Position numbers and translations under genes: made by a program
Part shown: piece by piece, positions 1 to 8,597 of the stretch
How the letters are laid out: every line of letters starts with the position of its first letter
Position numbering within the stretch: position 1 is the stretch's first letter
The notes under the pieces: generated by a model
What the model saw: the letters and a program-made list of their open reading frames with translations, nothing else
Databases searched by the model: none
Told to the model about the DNA's origin: nothing
NCBI RefSeq assembly: GCF_004791165.1
Contig: NZ_SRUZ01000003.1
Location: 744,001-808,000, forward strand
Reading direction: 5' to 3'
DNA: 64,000 bases
DNA from: Mesorhizobium sp. M8A.F.Ca.ET.218.01.1.1
Lineage (GTDB): Bacteria > Pseudomonadota > Alphaproteobacteria > Rhizobiales > Rhizobiaceae

Positions 1-79
1 TCTCAGAAAGCGCCTTGCGGAATTCGATCTCCGCATAAGCAGATTGGCCTGGCTTGGTGAAACGACGCTCGATGCGCAT
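1..79 (-). CDS. nrdJ: B12-dependent ribonucleoside-diphosphate reductase, N-terminal fragment
   Basis: Only the first 26 codons lie in the window, running off the left edge. The start is the ATG read leftwards from 79 and the peptide begins MRIERRFTKPGQSAYAEIEF, which I recognise as the conserved N-terminus of class II (adenosylcobalamin-dependent) ribonucleotide reductases of Rhizobiales. The enzyme reduces ribonucleotides to deoxyribonucleotides in the cytoplasm without needing oxygen. Two NrdR-like boxes lie about 235-280 bases upstream, which supports the call. The identification rests on a short stretch only. Confidence 0.75.
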   Translation of the reverse strand, partial: MRIERRFTKPGQSAYAEIEFRKALSE

Positions 80-753
80 TGGTCCGATCCCTTTTGTCCA
101 TATATAGCGCTTTCATCAGGGGATTTCTGCCCCCAAAAGACGAAACGCGCAGTCCGCCGTTTGCCGGCATTTCGAACAATGCCGGCATCTCCACTTCGCG
201 GGCGCGGCCACGCACACGACAAATCGCCTTGCCGGGCGTTTGCCGAAGCTGCCAATCGACCCCGCGGGTCCCTCAAGACTGAATTTTTCGATTCCCTCAC
301 CCGAGGGAAATTCACACTATCTAGCGTCGAACCTAGCTGCAAACACTAAATATAGTATTAACAGACAATTTATTCCAGTCCGACAATTCTCCCTTTCGTC
401 GCCCCATCACCCCACGATCCCAACGCTTTCGCCGGCCTCGTAAACAGGCGAAAATGCGGGCAAAACGCACATAATCCGGGAAAAAGACCGGGCTCAGAAC
501 TTTCCGGTCGCGCTCTCAACAGGAGCACATGGCCTATAAAAGGCGACTCGTTTCGAGCCGTCAAGGATTCGTTTGCGTAGCTTTTGTGACCCCAACATCT
601 TGTGTGTCACACATGTGGATAACGGGGATAGAATTGACCGCTGTGGCGGCCATTTTTCCGCCGGCAGGTATGCGCGATCCCGGTGCGTGTACGCGGACTG
701 CGGAAATATTGTGCCGCGAACTCAAAAAGCCCGGCACGCCGGTGCGCCAGGGA
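80..753. other. intergenic leader region between nrdJ and the PilZ gene
   Basis: No convincing gene is seen here. The region holds NrdR-like boxes (314-327 and 343-358), a direct repeat-poor AT-richer core around 340-375, and one perfect DnaA-box sequence TGTGGATAA at 614-622. An open frame reading rightwards from an ATG at 529 has a plausible ribosome site but runs antisense through the PilZ gene and looks like a shadow. Confidence 0.5.
314..358. promoter_or_regulatory. putative pair of NrdR boxes upstream of nrdJ
   Basis: The sequence at 343-358 (ACACTAAATATAGTAT) matches 14 of 16 positions of the palindromic NrdR consensus ACACTATATATAGTGT. A weaker copy starts at 314 (ACACTATCTAGCGT, about 11 of 16). 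NrdR is the nucleotide-responsive repressor of ribonucleotide reductase genes and usually binds two such boxes about three helical turns apart; the starts here are 29 bases apart. This fits control of nrdJ, whose start is at 79 on the minus strand, implying a long leader. Confidence 0.6.
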
Positions 754-1065
754 TCAGCCGTAATGCAGCTTCGGCTTGGGTTCAGTTCCGGTGAACTGGA
801 CGCCGAGTCGGTCGCTGCGGCGCCAGCGGACCTCGCAGCGATAGGCGACGCCGTCGAGCGGCACATAGAGAAGGAAATGATCGGGAACCCGGGCCTCGAG
901 CGGTATTTTCAGTTCGGCGCCGCCCGCATGCTGGTTACGCACCATGCAACTCACTTCGGAATTCTGGATACCGGTGATGATCGTTCCACCCTTGAGCACG
1001 CGCGGACGATGCTCGCGCTGGGGCTCGGTGGACTCTTGCTGAAGTGGGTTTACAGGGTTCGCCAT
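754..1065 (-). CDS. single-domain PilZ protein
   Basis: A 103-residue protein consisting of one short PilZ-like domain. The central part, with VRNQHAGGAELKIPLEARVP followed by a valine-arginine-tryptophan strand, matches the stretch that follows the c-di-GMP binding loop in PilZ folds, although the canonical RxxxR motif is only partly kept (QREHRPR near residue 17). It is clearly paralogous to the PilZ protein at 9349-9636, sharing the VRNQH-GAEL and PLDG-Y---VRWR blocks. PilZ proteins usually transmit c-di-GMP signals to surface or motility functions; whether this one still binds the nucleotide is uncertain. Confidence 0.75.
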   Translation of the reverse strand: MANPVNPLQQESTEPQREHRPRVLKGGTIITGIQNSEVSCMVRNQHAGGAELKIPLEARVPDHFLLYVPLDGVAYRCEVRWRRSDRLGVQFTGTEPKPKLHYG

Positions 1066-1184
1066 CGATGAAACGCGCCAGATTGGCCAATTTCTACCGA
1101 AGAAAAATTAGCAAACCATTCACGCGATACATCACATGGTTGTGAAATGATTACGATCCACGCACGGGGTGGAGGGCCTGCGCC

Positions 1185-1673
1185 CTAGGAGAACCTGCGT
1201 GGGTCGGCGCAGAAATAGGCGATGATCTGACACAGGTCCGGTTCATTGACCATGCGCACCGCTTCGCTGGAATTGACCCATTTGCGGATGCGGGAGTGCT
1301 TTTCCTTCCAGCGGTCGGCGACCTTGTCGACGTGCAGCGGATACACCAGCACCTCGCAAGGCACTTCTTCGCCCGAAGCCAGCACCTTGGCGTAGAAATA
1401 GCGGCCGGCTTCGAGGTGGGAAATGTTTCCGCGCAGTCCCGCTTCCTCGGCGGCCTCGCGCGCTGCCGCTTCGCAGAGCGGCTCCCGAGCTTCCGGCCAG
1501 CCTTTTGGAAGCACCCAGCGGCCGGTATCGCGGCTGGTGATCAGCATGACCTCGACGCCGTTCCCGGCATCGCGCCAGGGCAGGGCGGCAACCTGCAGAC
1601 GACACGGCGCCGTACCAAAGAGTCGCCGGACCCTCTCAGCCAGGTGGTTGTGTGTGGTTGGCCGTGTCAACAT
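1185..1673 (-). CDS. Nudix hydrolase (diphosphoinositol polyphosphate phosphohydrolase-like)
   Basis: A 162-residue Nudix-family phosphohydrolase. It contains a perfect Nudix box, G-x5-E-x7-REAAEEAGL, in the segment starting GWPEAREP, preceded by the WVLPKGWP strand typical of the DIPP/MTH1-like group that cleaves nucleoside or inositol diphosphates linked to X. Catalysis is Mg-dependent through the REAAEE glutamates. I chose the ATG at 1673 (MLTRPTTHNH); an upstream TTG at 1742 is in frame but lacks a better ribosome site. It stands alone on the minus strand, and its exact substrate cannot be told from sequence. Confidence 0.85.
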   Translation of the reverse strand: MLTRPTTHNHLAERVRRLFGTAPCRLQVAALPWRDAGNGVEVMLITSRDTGRWVLPKGWPEAREPLCEAAAREAAEEAGLRGNISHLEAGRYFYAKVLASGEEVPCEVLVYPLHVDKVADRWKEKHSRIRKWVNSSEAVRMVNEPDLCQIIAYFCADPRRFS

Positions 1674-1885
1674 CGGAGAAGCTAGCCCCAAGCCTCCAGA
1701 ATCGTTTGCCGTCTCACGAATCTTACGGCTAATTGTGACCAATAAAAGTAAAAACTTTGGTCAAGCTGGCTGATTCCCGTCAACAGAGGTCGATTTCACA
1801 GGATATCTTGTCGGCGGATCAGTCTGCGCAAGCAAATATTATCGCCGGCGACGGCCTGATTGGGGAAAAAACGGCTTGCCGCGAA

Positions 1886-2386
1886 TCAACCGGCGTGATC
1901 GTCGGCGATCGGCTTTTGATAGGTGAAACCCATGTCCCAGGGAAAATAGATCCAGGTGTCCTGGCTGACCTCGGTGACGAAAGTATCGACCAGCGGCCGG
2001 CCCTTGGGCTTGGCGTAGACGGTCGCGAAATGGGCCTTGGGCATCATTGCCCGCACGATGCCGGCGGTCTTGCCGGTGTCGGTCAGGTCGTCGATGATCA
2101 GCACGCCGGCGCCATCGTCGGCCAGCAAGGCCGGCGTTATCTCCTTCAGCACCTGCAATTGTCCCTGGCTGGTGTAGTCGTGATAGGAGGCGACACAGAC
2201 TGTCTCGATGATGCGGATGCCGAGTTCGCGCGAGATGATCGCCGCCGGGACCAGGCCACCGCGCGTAATGCAGACGATAGCCTTCCACTGGCCTTTGCTG
2301 GTGCCGGCAAGCCGCCAGGCAAGCGCGCGGGCGTCGCGATGGAACTGGTCCCAGGAGACCGGGAAGGCTTTTTCGGGAAGGGACAT
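1886..2386 (-). CDS. gpt: xanthine phosphoribosyltransferase
   Basis: A 166-residue type I phosphoribosyltransferase that converts xanthine or guanine and PRPP to the nucleotide in purine salvage. The PRPP-binding signature is visible as [13 protein letters not shown], with the hydrophobic run, two aspartates and TGKT loop expected. The upstream ITRGGLVPA motif and the C-terminal [10 protein letters not shown] segment, which contacts the base, match bacterial Gpt. The start MSLPEKAF at 2386 gives the family length of about 165 residues. The window also holds adenine deaminase, a second purine salvage gene, but not linked to it. Confidence 0.9.
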   Translation of the reverse strand: MSLPEKAFPVSWDQFHRDARALAWRLAGTSKGQWKAIVCITRGGLVPAAIISRELGIRIIETVCVASYHDYTSQGQLQVLKEITPALLADDGAGVLIIDDLTDTGKTAGIVRAMMPKAHFATVYAKPKGRPLVDTFVTEVSQDTWIYFPWDMGFTYQKPIADDHAG

Positions 2387-2502
2387 TTTTCGCGCACTCC
2401 ACGGCACGCGGCGGCCGCGTGCGAGAAAACAGGTGAATGCGCGCGGAATTAACTGGAAACCCTTGGGTTTGGCAAGGGAGAGCGGTCGCGATCGCTGTGG
2501 AC

Positions 2503-3336
2503 TTATCTCGACAGGAAAGTCGCTACCTGCGCCGTGCGCAGCACCGTGCGTGTCACCCCGCCGAACAGAAGCTGGCGCAGCCAGGAGTGGCTGTAGGCGC
2601 CAAGCACCAGGAGATCGGCACCGGTCTCCGCGATCCTGTTCTGGATCATGTCGTCGACCGAACTCCCGCCCGATTTCTGCACCGAGACACTGACGGTGGC
2701 GCCGTGGCGCGACAGGGCCGACGCGATTTCGGCGCCCGCGGCCTCCGGGCTTTCGTCGAGCGTATCGGGCGGATCTATGACCAGTATGTCGGTTTTCTCG
2801 GCCTCGATGATGAAGGGCAAGGCATCGAAGGCGGCGCGGGCGGCCTCCTTGCTGCCGTTCCAGGCGAGCAGCACGCGTTTGAAGGTGGTGACGAGAGGAC
2901 CGGCATGCGGCACGACCAGGACCGGCCGGCCGGCATCGTAGACCAGCGTATCGACGTCCGCGCTCGGATCGCCGCCGGTCTCGCGTTGGGCGGCGATGAT
3001 GAGATCGGCGGCGCGCACGCTTGAAATGCCGGTCAGCGCGCTGTCGCCGGAGAAGCTCTCCAGGCTGCGCCATTCGAAGGAGAGGCCGGAATCCTCGACC
3101 CGCCCGAGGAAGACAGCCTGGAGCTTGTCTGCCCGCTCCCGATTCATGTCGGCGGAAACCTGCAGGAACTCCGTATCGGGAAAGCCCGTCGCCGACGTGT
3201 AGGGCACCGGGAGCGCCTCGGCATGGATGCCGATCAGATGGCTCTCGAAGCGGCTGGCAAGCGGAATGGCGCAGTCGAGCACCCGCTCGGCGTCCTGTTC
3301 ATTCTGCAGAATGGCAACGATGGTCTTGAAACGCAT
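2503..3336 (-). CDS. tandem-domain universal stress protein
   Basis: A 277-residue UspA-family protein with two Usp domains (about residues 1-140 and 150-277). The second domain keeps the nucleotide-binding G-x2-G-x9-G(S/T)-like segment, here [15 protein letters not shown]; the first is degenerate ([10 protein letters not shown]). Such two-domain Usps accumulate in stress and stationary phase. A GGAAC-N17-CGTT element 44 bases upstream suggests EcfG control, the same motif type that dominates the island further right. It starts with [10 protein letters not shown], a standard Usp beginning. Confidence 0.88.
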   Translation of the reverse strand: MRFKTIVAILQNEQDAERVLDCAIPLASRFESHLIGIHAEALPVPYTSATGFPDTEFLQVSADMNRERADKLQAVFLGRVEDSGLSFEWRSLESFSGDSALTGISSVRAADLIIAAQRETGGDPSADVDTLVYDAGRPVLVVPHAGPLVTTFKRVLLAWNGSKEAARAAFDALPFIIEAEKTDILVIDPPDTLDESPEAAGAEIASALSRHGATVSVSVQKSGGSSVDDMIQNRIAETGADLLVLGAYSHSWLRQLLFGGVTRTVLRTAQVATFLSR

Positions 3337-3379
3337 GATGATCCCTCAATCTTGCGAGCGACCGGCCTCGCGGCAGGGA

Positions 3380-3405
3380 AACGTTACAGCCCCGTTCTTG
3401 GTTCC
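3380..3405 (-). promoter_or_regulatory. EcfG-type promoter of the universal stress gene
   Basis: On the minus strand GGAAC (3405-3401) is followed by a 17-base spacer and CGTT (3383-3380), an exact match to the EcfG consensus GGAAC-N16/17-CGTT. It ends 44 bases before the Usp start at 3336. It is the only clear chromosomal copy I noticed outside the island. Confidence 0.65.
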
Positions 3406-3417
3406 GGCCCGGCCGGA

Positions 3418-4161
3418 TCAGTTCGCCTTGTCGGCGAAGCCAGCCACTATGGCCTCGACGTCGGCGCGCGCGGCCTCAAGCGCATCCGCGCTGCGGGCAC
3501 GCACCACAAGTTCAGTCCAGAACTTGCCGTCGCCATATTTGGGGTAGGAGCCGATGATCGTATCCGGATGCGCTTTCTGGATCTCGCCCAATGGCCCGCC
3601 GACAAGGCCCTCGCCGAACGGGCAGTGCACCGTGGCCGACAGCATTTTGGTGCCGGCTCTCAGGGTCGGGACGACATTGTCGAGCATGGCCTGGAAGATC
3701 GACGGCACGCCGGCCATGACATGGACGTTGCCGATGCGGAAGCCGGGCGCCACGGACACCGGGTTGTCGATAAGGTCGGCGCCGCGCGGCATTCGCGCCA
3801 TGCGCTTGCGGGCCTGCGTGTATTCGATGCCGCGCGCGGCATAGCTCGCCTCCAGCAGGGCGTAGGCCTTGGCATCGTATTCGCAAGGCACGCCGAACGC
3901 CTTGGCGATCGAATCGGCCGTGATGTCGTCATGCGTCGGACCGATGCCGCCGGTGGTGAACACATAGGTATAGCGCGCGCGCACGGCGTTCACCGCCGCG
4001 ACGATCTCGTCCTCCTCGTCGGGTACGATGCGCACCTCTTTCAGGTCGATGCCGATCGCCGTCATGATATCGGCGAGGTGGCCGATGTTCTTGTCCTTGG
4101 TGCGACCGGACAGAATCTCATCGCCGATGACCAGCATGGCGGCAGTAACGATTTCAGGCAT
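3418..4161 (-). CDS. competence/damage-inducible protein A-like molybdopterin-binding domain protein (CinA N-terminal domain only)
   Basis: A 247-residue protein of the MoCF/CinA family. The N-terminal AAMLVIGDEILSGRTKDKN and the FTTGGIGPTHDD motif are the diagnostic blocks of the molybdopterin-binding fold. Full CinA proteins add a C-terminal nicotinamide-nucleotide amidase domain of about 160 residues; this one lacks it, as is usual for the stand-alone alphaproteobacterial form. Its physiological role is unclear; hydrolysis of ADP-ribose-type pyrophosphates is known for the related COG1058 domain. The ATG at 4161 follows a GGAG sequence. Confidence 0.85.
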   Translation of the reverse strand: MPEIVTAAMLVIGDEILSGRTKDKNIGHLADIMTAIGIDLKEVRIVPDEEDEIVAAVNAVRARYTYVFTTGGIGPTHDDITADSIAKAFGVPCEYDAKAYALLEASYAARGIEYTQARKRMARMPRGADLIDNPVSVAPGFRIGNVHVMAGVPSIFQAMLDNVVPTLRAGTKMLSATVHCPFGEGLVGGPLGEIQKAHPDTIIGSYPKYGDGKFWTELVVRARSADALEAARADVEAIVAGFADKAN

Positions 4162-4418
4162 GGAAGGCTCCGGCAGACGCGTAGTCTGAATAGCGCGGCG
4201 GACAAGCGGCGGCAATGCCGCCCAAATGGCGGACGACCCGGCATACACGGATATCACCTGGATTGCAGTGGTTGGCTGGCCTGGACGGGAACAAGCCTGA
4301 TTGTTCTCGGACCCGGGCTGTGAACGACCGCCTCGCCAAGTCGGTCTGTTTTGTCCATCCTTGCGGCGCCATCGCGGGCGGGTAAGGTGCGCGGCTCGGA
4401 TCCGGGTGAGGAATGCTG

Positions 4419-5426
4419 ATGTCGATTCTGCTCTGGCTGTTTGGCGCGGCGTTTCTGGCGGCGATCCTCGTGCTTGCCTCTCTGCTGCTGGCCACGCTGT
4501 GGATCGCGGCGAAAGCGGAAAGATTGGTGCCGCCGGTCGGAAAATTCGTCGAGATCGACGGCAACCGCATCCACTATGTCGATGTCGGGCAGGGACGGCC
4601 GATCGTCTTCGTGCATGGGCTTGGCGCCCAGCTGCATCATTTCCGGCACACCGTGTTTGGCCGTTTCGGTCCTGGCTACCGGCTGATCGCGCTCGACCGT
4701 CCGGGCTCGGGCTATTCGACGCGGGCAAGCGGAGCGACGGGCCGCTTGCCCGAGCAGGCCGAGATCATCAGGCGCTTCATCGAAAGCCTGCGACTGGAAA
4801 GGCCGTTGGTGGTGGGCCATTCCCTGGGCGGCGCCATCGCGTTGACCCTGGCCGTCGAACATCCCAATGCGATTTCAGGCATCGCATTGCTGGCGCCCTT
4901 GACGCATCTGGAGACAAGGACGCGCCAAGGATTTGACCTGCTGTACATTTCTTCACGCCTGTTGCGGTGGTTCATGGCCTATACCGTGGCGATACCAGCA
5001 AGCCTCAGATATGCCCGGCCGACGATGGACTTCATCTTCGCGCCGCAAGCCGTCCCTGGCGACTATATGAGCGGGGGAGGCGGATGGCTCGGCTTGAGGC
5101 CCGGCCACTACCATGCGACATCGACCGATGTCGTGGCTGTCGAGGAGGATCTCGGCCACATCGAGCGCCGCTATGGCGAGATCGCCATGCCGGCCGGCAT
5201 TCTCTTCGGCGGCGCCGATCGCGTCATCGGCATGGCTGTCCATGGCGAGCCGATGCGGGAAAAGGTCGAAGGACTAGATTTCGAACCCGTCGACGGTCTC
5301 GGCCACATGCCGCAATTCGTCGAGCCGGAACGGGTTGTTGCCTTCATCAAACGCATCGCGCGACGTGCTTTTTCAGATGCGGCATCACCAAGGGTTCACG
5401 ACAATTTCAATGAACCATCCGGCTGA
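4419..5426 (+). CDS. membrane-anchored alpha/beta hydrolase
   Basis: A 335-residue alpha/beta-fold hydrolase. The N-terminus is a single hydrophobic anchor (about residues 3-30), after which the fold starts at GKFVEIDGNRIHYVD. The oxyanion region HGLG, the nucleophile elbow GHSLGG (Ser), a GGADRVIG acid region and GLGHMPQF carrying the catalytic His are visible. The gene could start at 4413 or 4419; the latter has better spacing from GAGGA. Substrate is not predictable; esterase or lipase-like activity at the membrane is likely. Confidence 0.85.
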   Translation: MSILLWLFGAAFLAAILVLASLLLATLWIAAKAERLVPPVGKFVEIDGNRIHYVDVGQGRPIVFVHGLGAQLHHFRHTVFGRFGPGYRLIALDRPGSGYSTRASGATGRLPEQAEIIRRFIESLRLERPLVVGHSLGGAIALTLAVEHPNAISGIALLAPLTHLETRTRQGFDLLYISSRLLRWFMAYTVAIPASLRYARPTMDFIFAPQAVPGDYMSGGGGWLGLRPGHYHATSTDVVAVEEDLGHIERRYGEIAMPAGILFGGADRVIGMAVHGEPMREKVEGLDFEPVDGLGHMPQFVEPERVVAFIKRIARRAFSDAASPRVHDNFNEPSG

Positions 5427-5481
5427 TCGCCGGGTTTACCCCGTGTCGCATCCCAAGGCGGCCAAGATACGGAGTAATTCA

Positions 5482-5766
5482 ATGTACAGAAAACTTTTCG
5501 CAGCATCCGTCCTGACGATCGGTCTCGCCACATCGGCGATGGCCAAGTCGTCGGACGCTACCTATCCCAACCATCACAATTGGTGGCTGTTCGGCAATGA
5601 TGATTCCTCTGCCGTCGACCAGAGCACCACCGGCAGCATCAACGGCGATGGTTCCGGATTGAATACCCTTGGCAATCCTGGCCCGGCCGGACCTTGTGCC
5701 TCAAACACTCCAGGCCCCGATGCCAATGCTCAGCGCAACATCAACGATCAGTACTGCGGCAAATAG
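5482..5766 (+). CDS. small secreted protein of unknown function
   Basis: A 94-residue protein with a clear signal peptide (MYRKLFAASVLTIGLATSAMA, cleavage after AMA). The mature part is rich in Asp, Asn, Gly and Ser, contains the NHHNWWLFGND segment and ends with two cysteines (GPCAS and QYCGK) that could form one disulfide. The ATG at 5482 follows GGAGT at a good distance. I do not recognise a named family; similar small secreted proteins occur in rhizobia. Confidence 0.75.
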   Translation: MYRKLFAASVLTIGLATSAMAKSSDATYPNHHNWWLFGNDDSSAVDQSTTGSINGDGSGLNTLGNPGPAGPCASNTPGPDANAQRNINDQYCGK

Positions 5767-5838
5767 CCAGCCGCGGGCTTGTCGCCCGCCGCCGGACGCC
5801 ATCTTTCCTGGCGTCGGCGGCTGGCGCCTGGCTGGACA

Positions 5839-6078
5839 TCAATCCGAGATTTCGGTCTGAGGCCGGTCGCGGCCGTCGGCAAGTTCCTCATGCCATTTGC
5901 CCTCGGCGTCCTCATACTGGATGCCATCGGTGGAACCCGCCACTTGTTGTTCGGCCGAAGCGATCTCGGCGGCGCGCAACGCATCCTGACGGGTGGGAAA
6001 TGTCTCCGAGAAGGTCGCGCCGACCTTGTAGGCCCAGCCACCGTCATGCTCGACGATCTTGTAAGTCAGCTTCGCCAT
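5839..6078 (-). CDS. DUF2188 domain protein
   Basis: A 79-residue soluble protein resembling DUF2188: it begins with a KIVEHDGGWAYKVGATFSET strand pattern and has a helix rich in alanine (RQDALRAAEIASAEQQ). A textbook GGAGG ribosome site precedes the ATG at 6078. It lies 28 bases behind the DUF982 gene on the same strand, so the two probably form an operon. Function unknown. Confidence 0.75.
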   Translation of the reverse strand: MAKLTYKIVEHDGGWAYKVGATFSETFPTRQDALRAAEIASAEQQVAGSTDGIQYEDAEGKWHEELADGRDRPQTEISD

Positions 6079-6106
6079 CAAAACCTCCAGTTAAAGGTCC
6101 GCCTGC

Positions 6107-6382
6107 TCAATGCAACCGGTCGTCTGGCAGCCGGTCGTCGGGCACCAGCACTTCCGATTCCTTGGCGGCCTCGATCAGTGCCCGGCGCGCTTCCGCCGTC
6201 GAACGATATCCTTCCAGCACTTTGAGGCAAGTGTCGAGGGCATCTCGATGACGAGGTCCGCGATTGAGCGGCCACACAGTCATCAGGCACTCCGCCGCCT
6301 CCTGGGTCGAGCGGATATGGCGATATTTGCCGACATGGCCAAGCTCGACCACGACGGGCGTCTCAAAAGGCTTGTTGTCCAT
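6107..6382 (-). CDS. DUF982 domain protein
   Basis: A 91-residue protein of the DUF982 family, which is expanded in Rhizobium and Mesorhizobium. The characteristic blocks are present: PFETPVVVELGHVGKYRHI at the start, then the EAAECLMTVWP helix and the ALDTCLKVLEGYRSTAEARRALIEAA helix. The start at 6382 (MDNKPFETP) is the usual family beginning; an adjacent ATG at 6385 is also possible. It is upstream of the DUF2188 gene in a likely two-gene operon. Function unknown. Confidence 0.8.
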   Translation of the reverse strand: MDNKPFETPVVVELGHVGKYRHIRSTQEAAECLMTVWPLNRGPRHRDALDTCLKVLEGYRSTAEARRALIEAAKESEVLVPDDRLPDDRLH

Positions 6383-6385
6383 CAT

Positions 6386-6734
6386 GGCCGCAACGCAAAG
6401 CAGCCAATTTGGTTGCAAAAATGGCCTTCGGCCTGCGCCCAAAGGTCGCGTCAAGTCCGTGACGCGCTTTGGATCTCGGCGTGACGCAAGCGTTGCCCCG
6501 GACCGGATCCGCCCTCGGATCAGCCCCGGGGCATGCCTCTGGGTGCCATGTATTGGCGTCTCAGTAGCCGCAGTCGTTGCGCAGCCAGCGCGCATTCGCC
6601 CAGCCGGTCCCGCCGCGGCCGCGCCCGCCGCAGCCTGACCCAGCGCAACATTTTGCAGCCAGAATTGAAGCAGGCCGTTGGCGAACCGTCCGGGATCACA
6701 AGCGGCAGCACGCCGGTACCGGGAGAATGGCCGA
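6386..6734. other. intergenic stretch without a recognised gene
   Basis: About 350 bases between the DUF982 gene and the end of the flavin oxidoreductase gene. Frames on both strands are open for 80-160 codons because of high GC content, but none has a coherent start, ribosome site and recognisable protein. The promoter of the DUF982-DUF2188 pair presumably lies here. Confidence 0.4.
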
Positions 6735-7838
6735 TCAGCCCGCCGCCTTCATCCAATGTTCCATCGTCGTCACCGAGCGGGCGAGCTGCGGCGCCGGATG
6801 GATCTTTTCGCTGAAGGTGGCGGCCGCACGCCATCCCCACCGCGGATCCGCGAGGAAGGCGCGTGCCAGAGCCACCATATCGGCGCGGCCTTCGGCTATA
6901 ACAGCCTCGGCCTGTTTCGGGTCATCGATCAGTCCGACCGCACGGGTCGGAATGCCGGCGCCCTTGCGCACGGCTTCCGCCAGATGCACCTGATAGCCCG
7001 GCCCGGTGGGCAATTTCTGCAACGGCGAATTGCCGCCGCTCGAGCAGCAGAGATAGGCGATGCCTTCGGCCTTCAGCGCTTTCGCCACTTCGATCGCGTC
7101 CTCGACGTCAAAGCCGCCATCGACCCAGTCCTTCACCGACAGCCGTGCGCCGAGCATCAACTTTGGCACCGCTTTCTTCACCGCCCTGGCGATCTCGACG
7201 ACAAGACGCATCCGGTTTTCCAGCGAGCCGCCCCAGCGATCAGTGCGCTGGTTGGACAGCGGCGACAGGAACTGGAAGATCAGATAGCCATGCGCCGCAT
7301 GCAGTTCGATGAAGTCGAAGCCGGCACGTTCGGCCCGCCTGGCGGCTTCCGCGAACCGCTCGATGAGCTGCAGGATTTCCTCGTCCTCCAGCGCGTGCGG
7401 CACGTTCCAGCCGTTGTCGTAGGCGATGGCCGAGGCCGAGACGGTCTGCCAGGGATCCTCGTTTGGCTGCAATGGGCCGCCACCTTCCCAAGGCTTGCGG
7501 TTCGAGGCCTTGCGGCCGGCATGCGCCAGCTGCGTGCCGAACTTCGTGCCGGGCGCGGCCACGCGCCGGGCCGCGTCCAACGCGCGGCGCGCGGCTGCTT
7601 CATTGTCCTCGGAATAGAGACCGAGGCAGCCATGGCTGATGCGTCCGCGCCGCTCGACATCGGTCATCTCCACCGTGACCATGCCGGCGCCGGACATGGC
7701 CAGGTTCATCCAGTGGTAGAGATGCCAGTCGCTGGCCGAGCCGTCCTCGGCGGAATACTGGCACATCGGCGCCACGGCGATGCGATTGGGGAAGGTGAGC
7801 CCATCGAGCGTGATCGGCTGGAAAAGCGATGTCGACAT
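6735..7838 (-). CDS. NADH:flavin oxidoreductase, old yellow enzyme (YqjM/NamA type)
   Basis: A 367-residue TIM-barrel FMN enzyme that reduces activated C=C bonds with NAD(P)H. The order of motifs is that of the YqjM class: NRIAVAPMCQYSAEDG with the redox-tuning Cys near residue 25, the QLAHAGRKA segment, ELHAAHGYL for substrate binding, LGARLS, and the GRADMVALARAFLADP phosphate-binding region near the end. Length and start MSTSLFQPITL are standard. It is monocistronic here and divergent from the Nudix gene at 7997. Confidence 0.92.
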   Translation of the reverse strand: MSTSLFQPITLDGLTFPNRIAVAPMCQYSAEDGSASDWHLYHWMNLAMSGAGMVTVEMTDVERRGRISHGCLGLYSEDNEAAARRALDAARRVAAPGTKFGTQLAHAGRKASNRKPWEGGGPLQPNEDPWQTVSASAIAYDNGWNVPHALEDEEILQLIERFAEAARRAERAGFDFIELHAAHGYLIFQFLSPLSNQRTDRWGGSLENRMRLVVEIARAVKKAVPKLMLGARLSVKDWVDGGFDVEDAIEVAKALKAEGIAYLCCSSGGNSPLQKLPTGPGYQVHLAEAVRKGAGIPTRAVGLIDDPKQAEAVIAEGRADMVALARAFLADPRWGWRAAATFSEKIHPAPQLARSVTTMEHWMKAAG

Positions 7839-7996
7839 GAAAAAAACTCCGGGAAGGGGAATGCGCTATCTAGGCAATGGCATCGTTCCATACCACACAC
7901 GAGACGGTGAAGCGCGCTGGACCAATCGCTAGCCCGATTGCGCCTATACCGGTTCGCGGCTACGCCTGCGTCCGCCAGCAAGCATTGAGGTGTCAG

Positions 7997-8575
7997 ATGG
8001 AAGACCGCATTCGTATCCGCTCGGAAGAGGTTCTCTCCGACGACTGGGCGGTCCTGAAGAAGACCGTGCTCGACTATCGCCGGCGTGACGGGCAATGGGA
8101 GACGCAGGTCCGCCAGACCTATGATCGCGGCGACGGCGCGGTGATCCTGCCCTACGACCCCCAGCGTTCGACCGTGCTTCTGGTGCGCCAGTTCCGTTAC
8201 CCCGCCTATGTCACCGGCCACCGCGAGCCGCTGATCGAGGCCTGTGCCGGGCTGCTGGACGAAAACGATCCGGAGACGGCCATTCGCAAGGAAGCCGAGG
8301 AAGAACTGGGTTACCGGTTGAACAAGATCGAGCGGCTGTTTTCGCCCTATATGAGCCCGGGCAGCGTCACCGAGCGGCTCTGGTTCTTCGTCGCCCGCTA
8401 TTCGCCTGCCGACCGCATTTCGGCCGGCGGCGGCGCTCCGGAGGAGGGCGAGGACATCGAGGTCCTGGAAATGCCGCTCGACGAAGCGCTGGCCGGCATC
8501 GCCGACGGCCGCATTGTCGATGCCAAGACCATCATCCTGATCCAGCATCTGAAGCTGAACCCGATCTCGGCTTGA
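7997..8575 (+). CDS. Nudix-type nucleoside-diphosphate sugar pyrophosphatase (NudK-like)
   Basis: A 192-residue Nudix protein resembling GDP-mannose/ADP-ribose pyrophosphatases. Key features are the VRQFRYPAYVTG strand, EACAGLLDENDPETAIRKEAEEELGY covering the Nudix helix, and the FSPYMSPGSVTERLWFFVARY segment typical of the NudK/ADPRase group. The start at 7997 (MEDRIRIRSEE) follows GAGG and gives normal length. It probably clears toxic or surplus nucleotide sugars. Confidence 0.85.
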   Translation: MEDRIRIRSEEVLSDDWAVLKKTVLDYRRRDGQWETQVRQTYDRGDGAVILPYDPQRSTVLLVRQFRYPAYVTGHREPLIEACAGLLDENDPETAIRKEAEEELGYRLNKIERLFSPYMSPGSVTERLWFFVARYSPADRISAGGGAPEEGEDIEVLEMPLDEALAGIADGRIVDAKTIILIQHLKLNPISA

Positions 8576-8597
8576 TCAGAGACCGCGGGATACCAAT

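Noticed and set aside
80..313. Cobalamin riboswitch before the B12-dependent reductase gene
   Set aside because: I could not find a B12-box-like conserved core in the leader.
614..622. Perfect DnaA box TGTGGATAA
   Set aside because: A single box without clustering, AT-rich unwinding region or replication genes is not evidence of an origin.
529..1071. Long plus-strand frame over the PilZ gene
   Set aside because: It is antisense to a recognisable PilZ protein and has no family features of its own.
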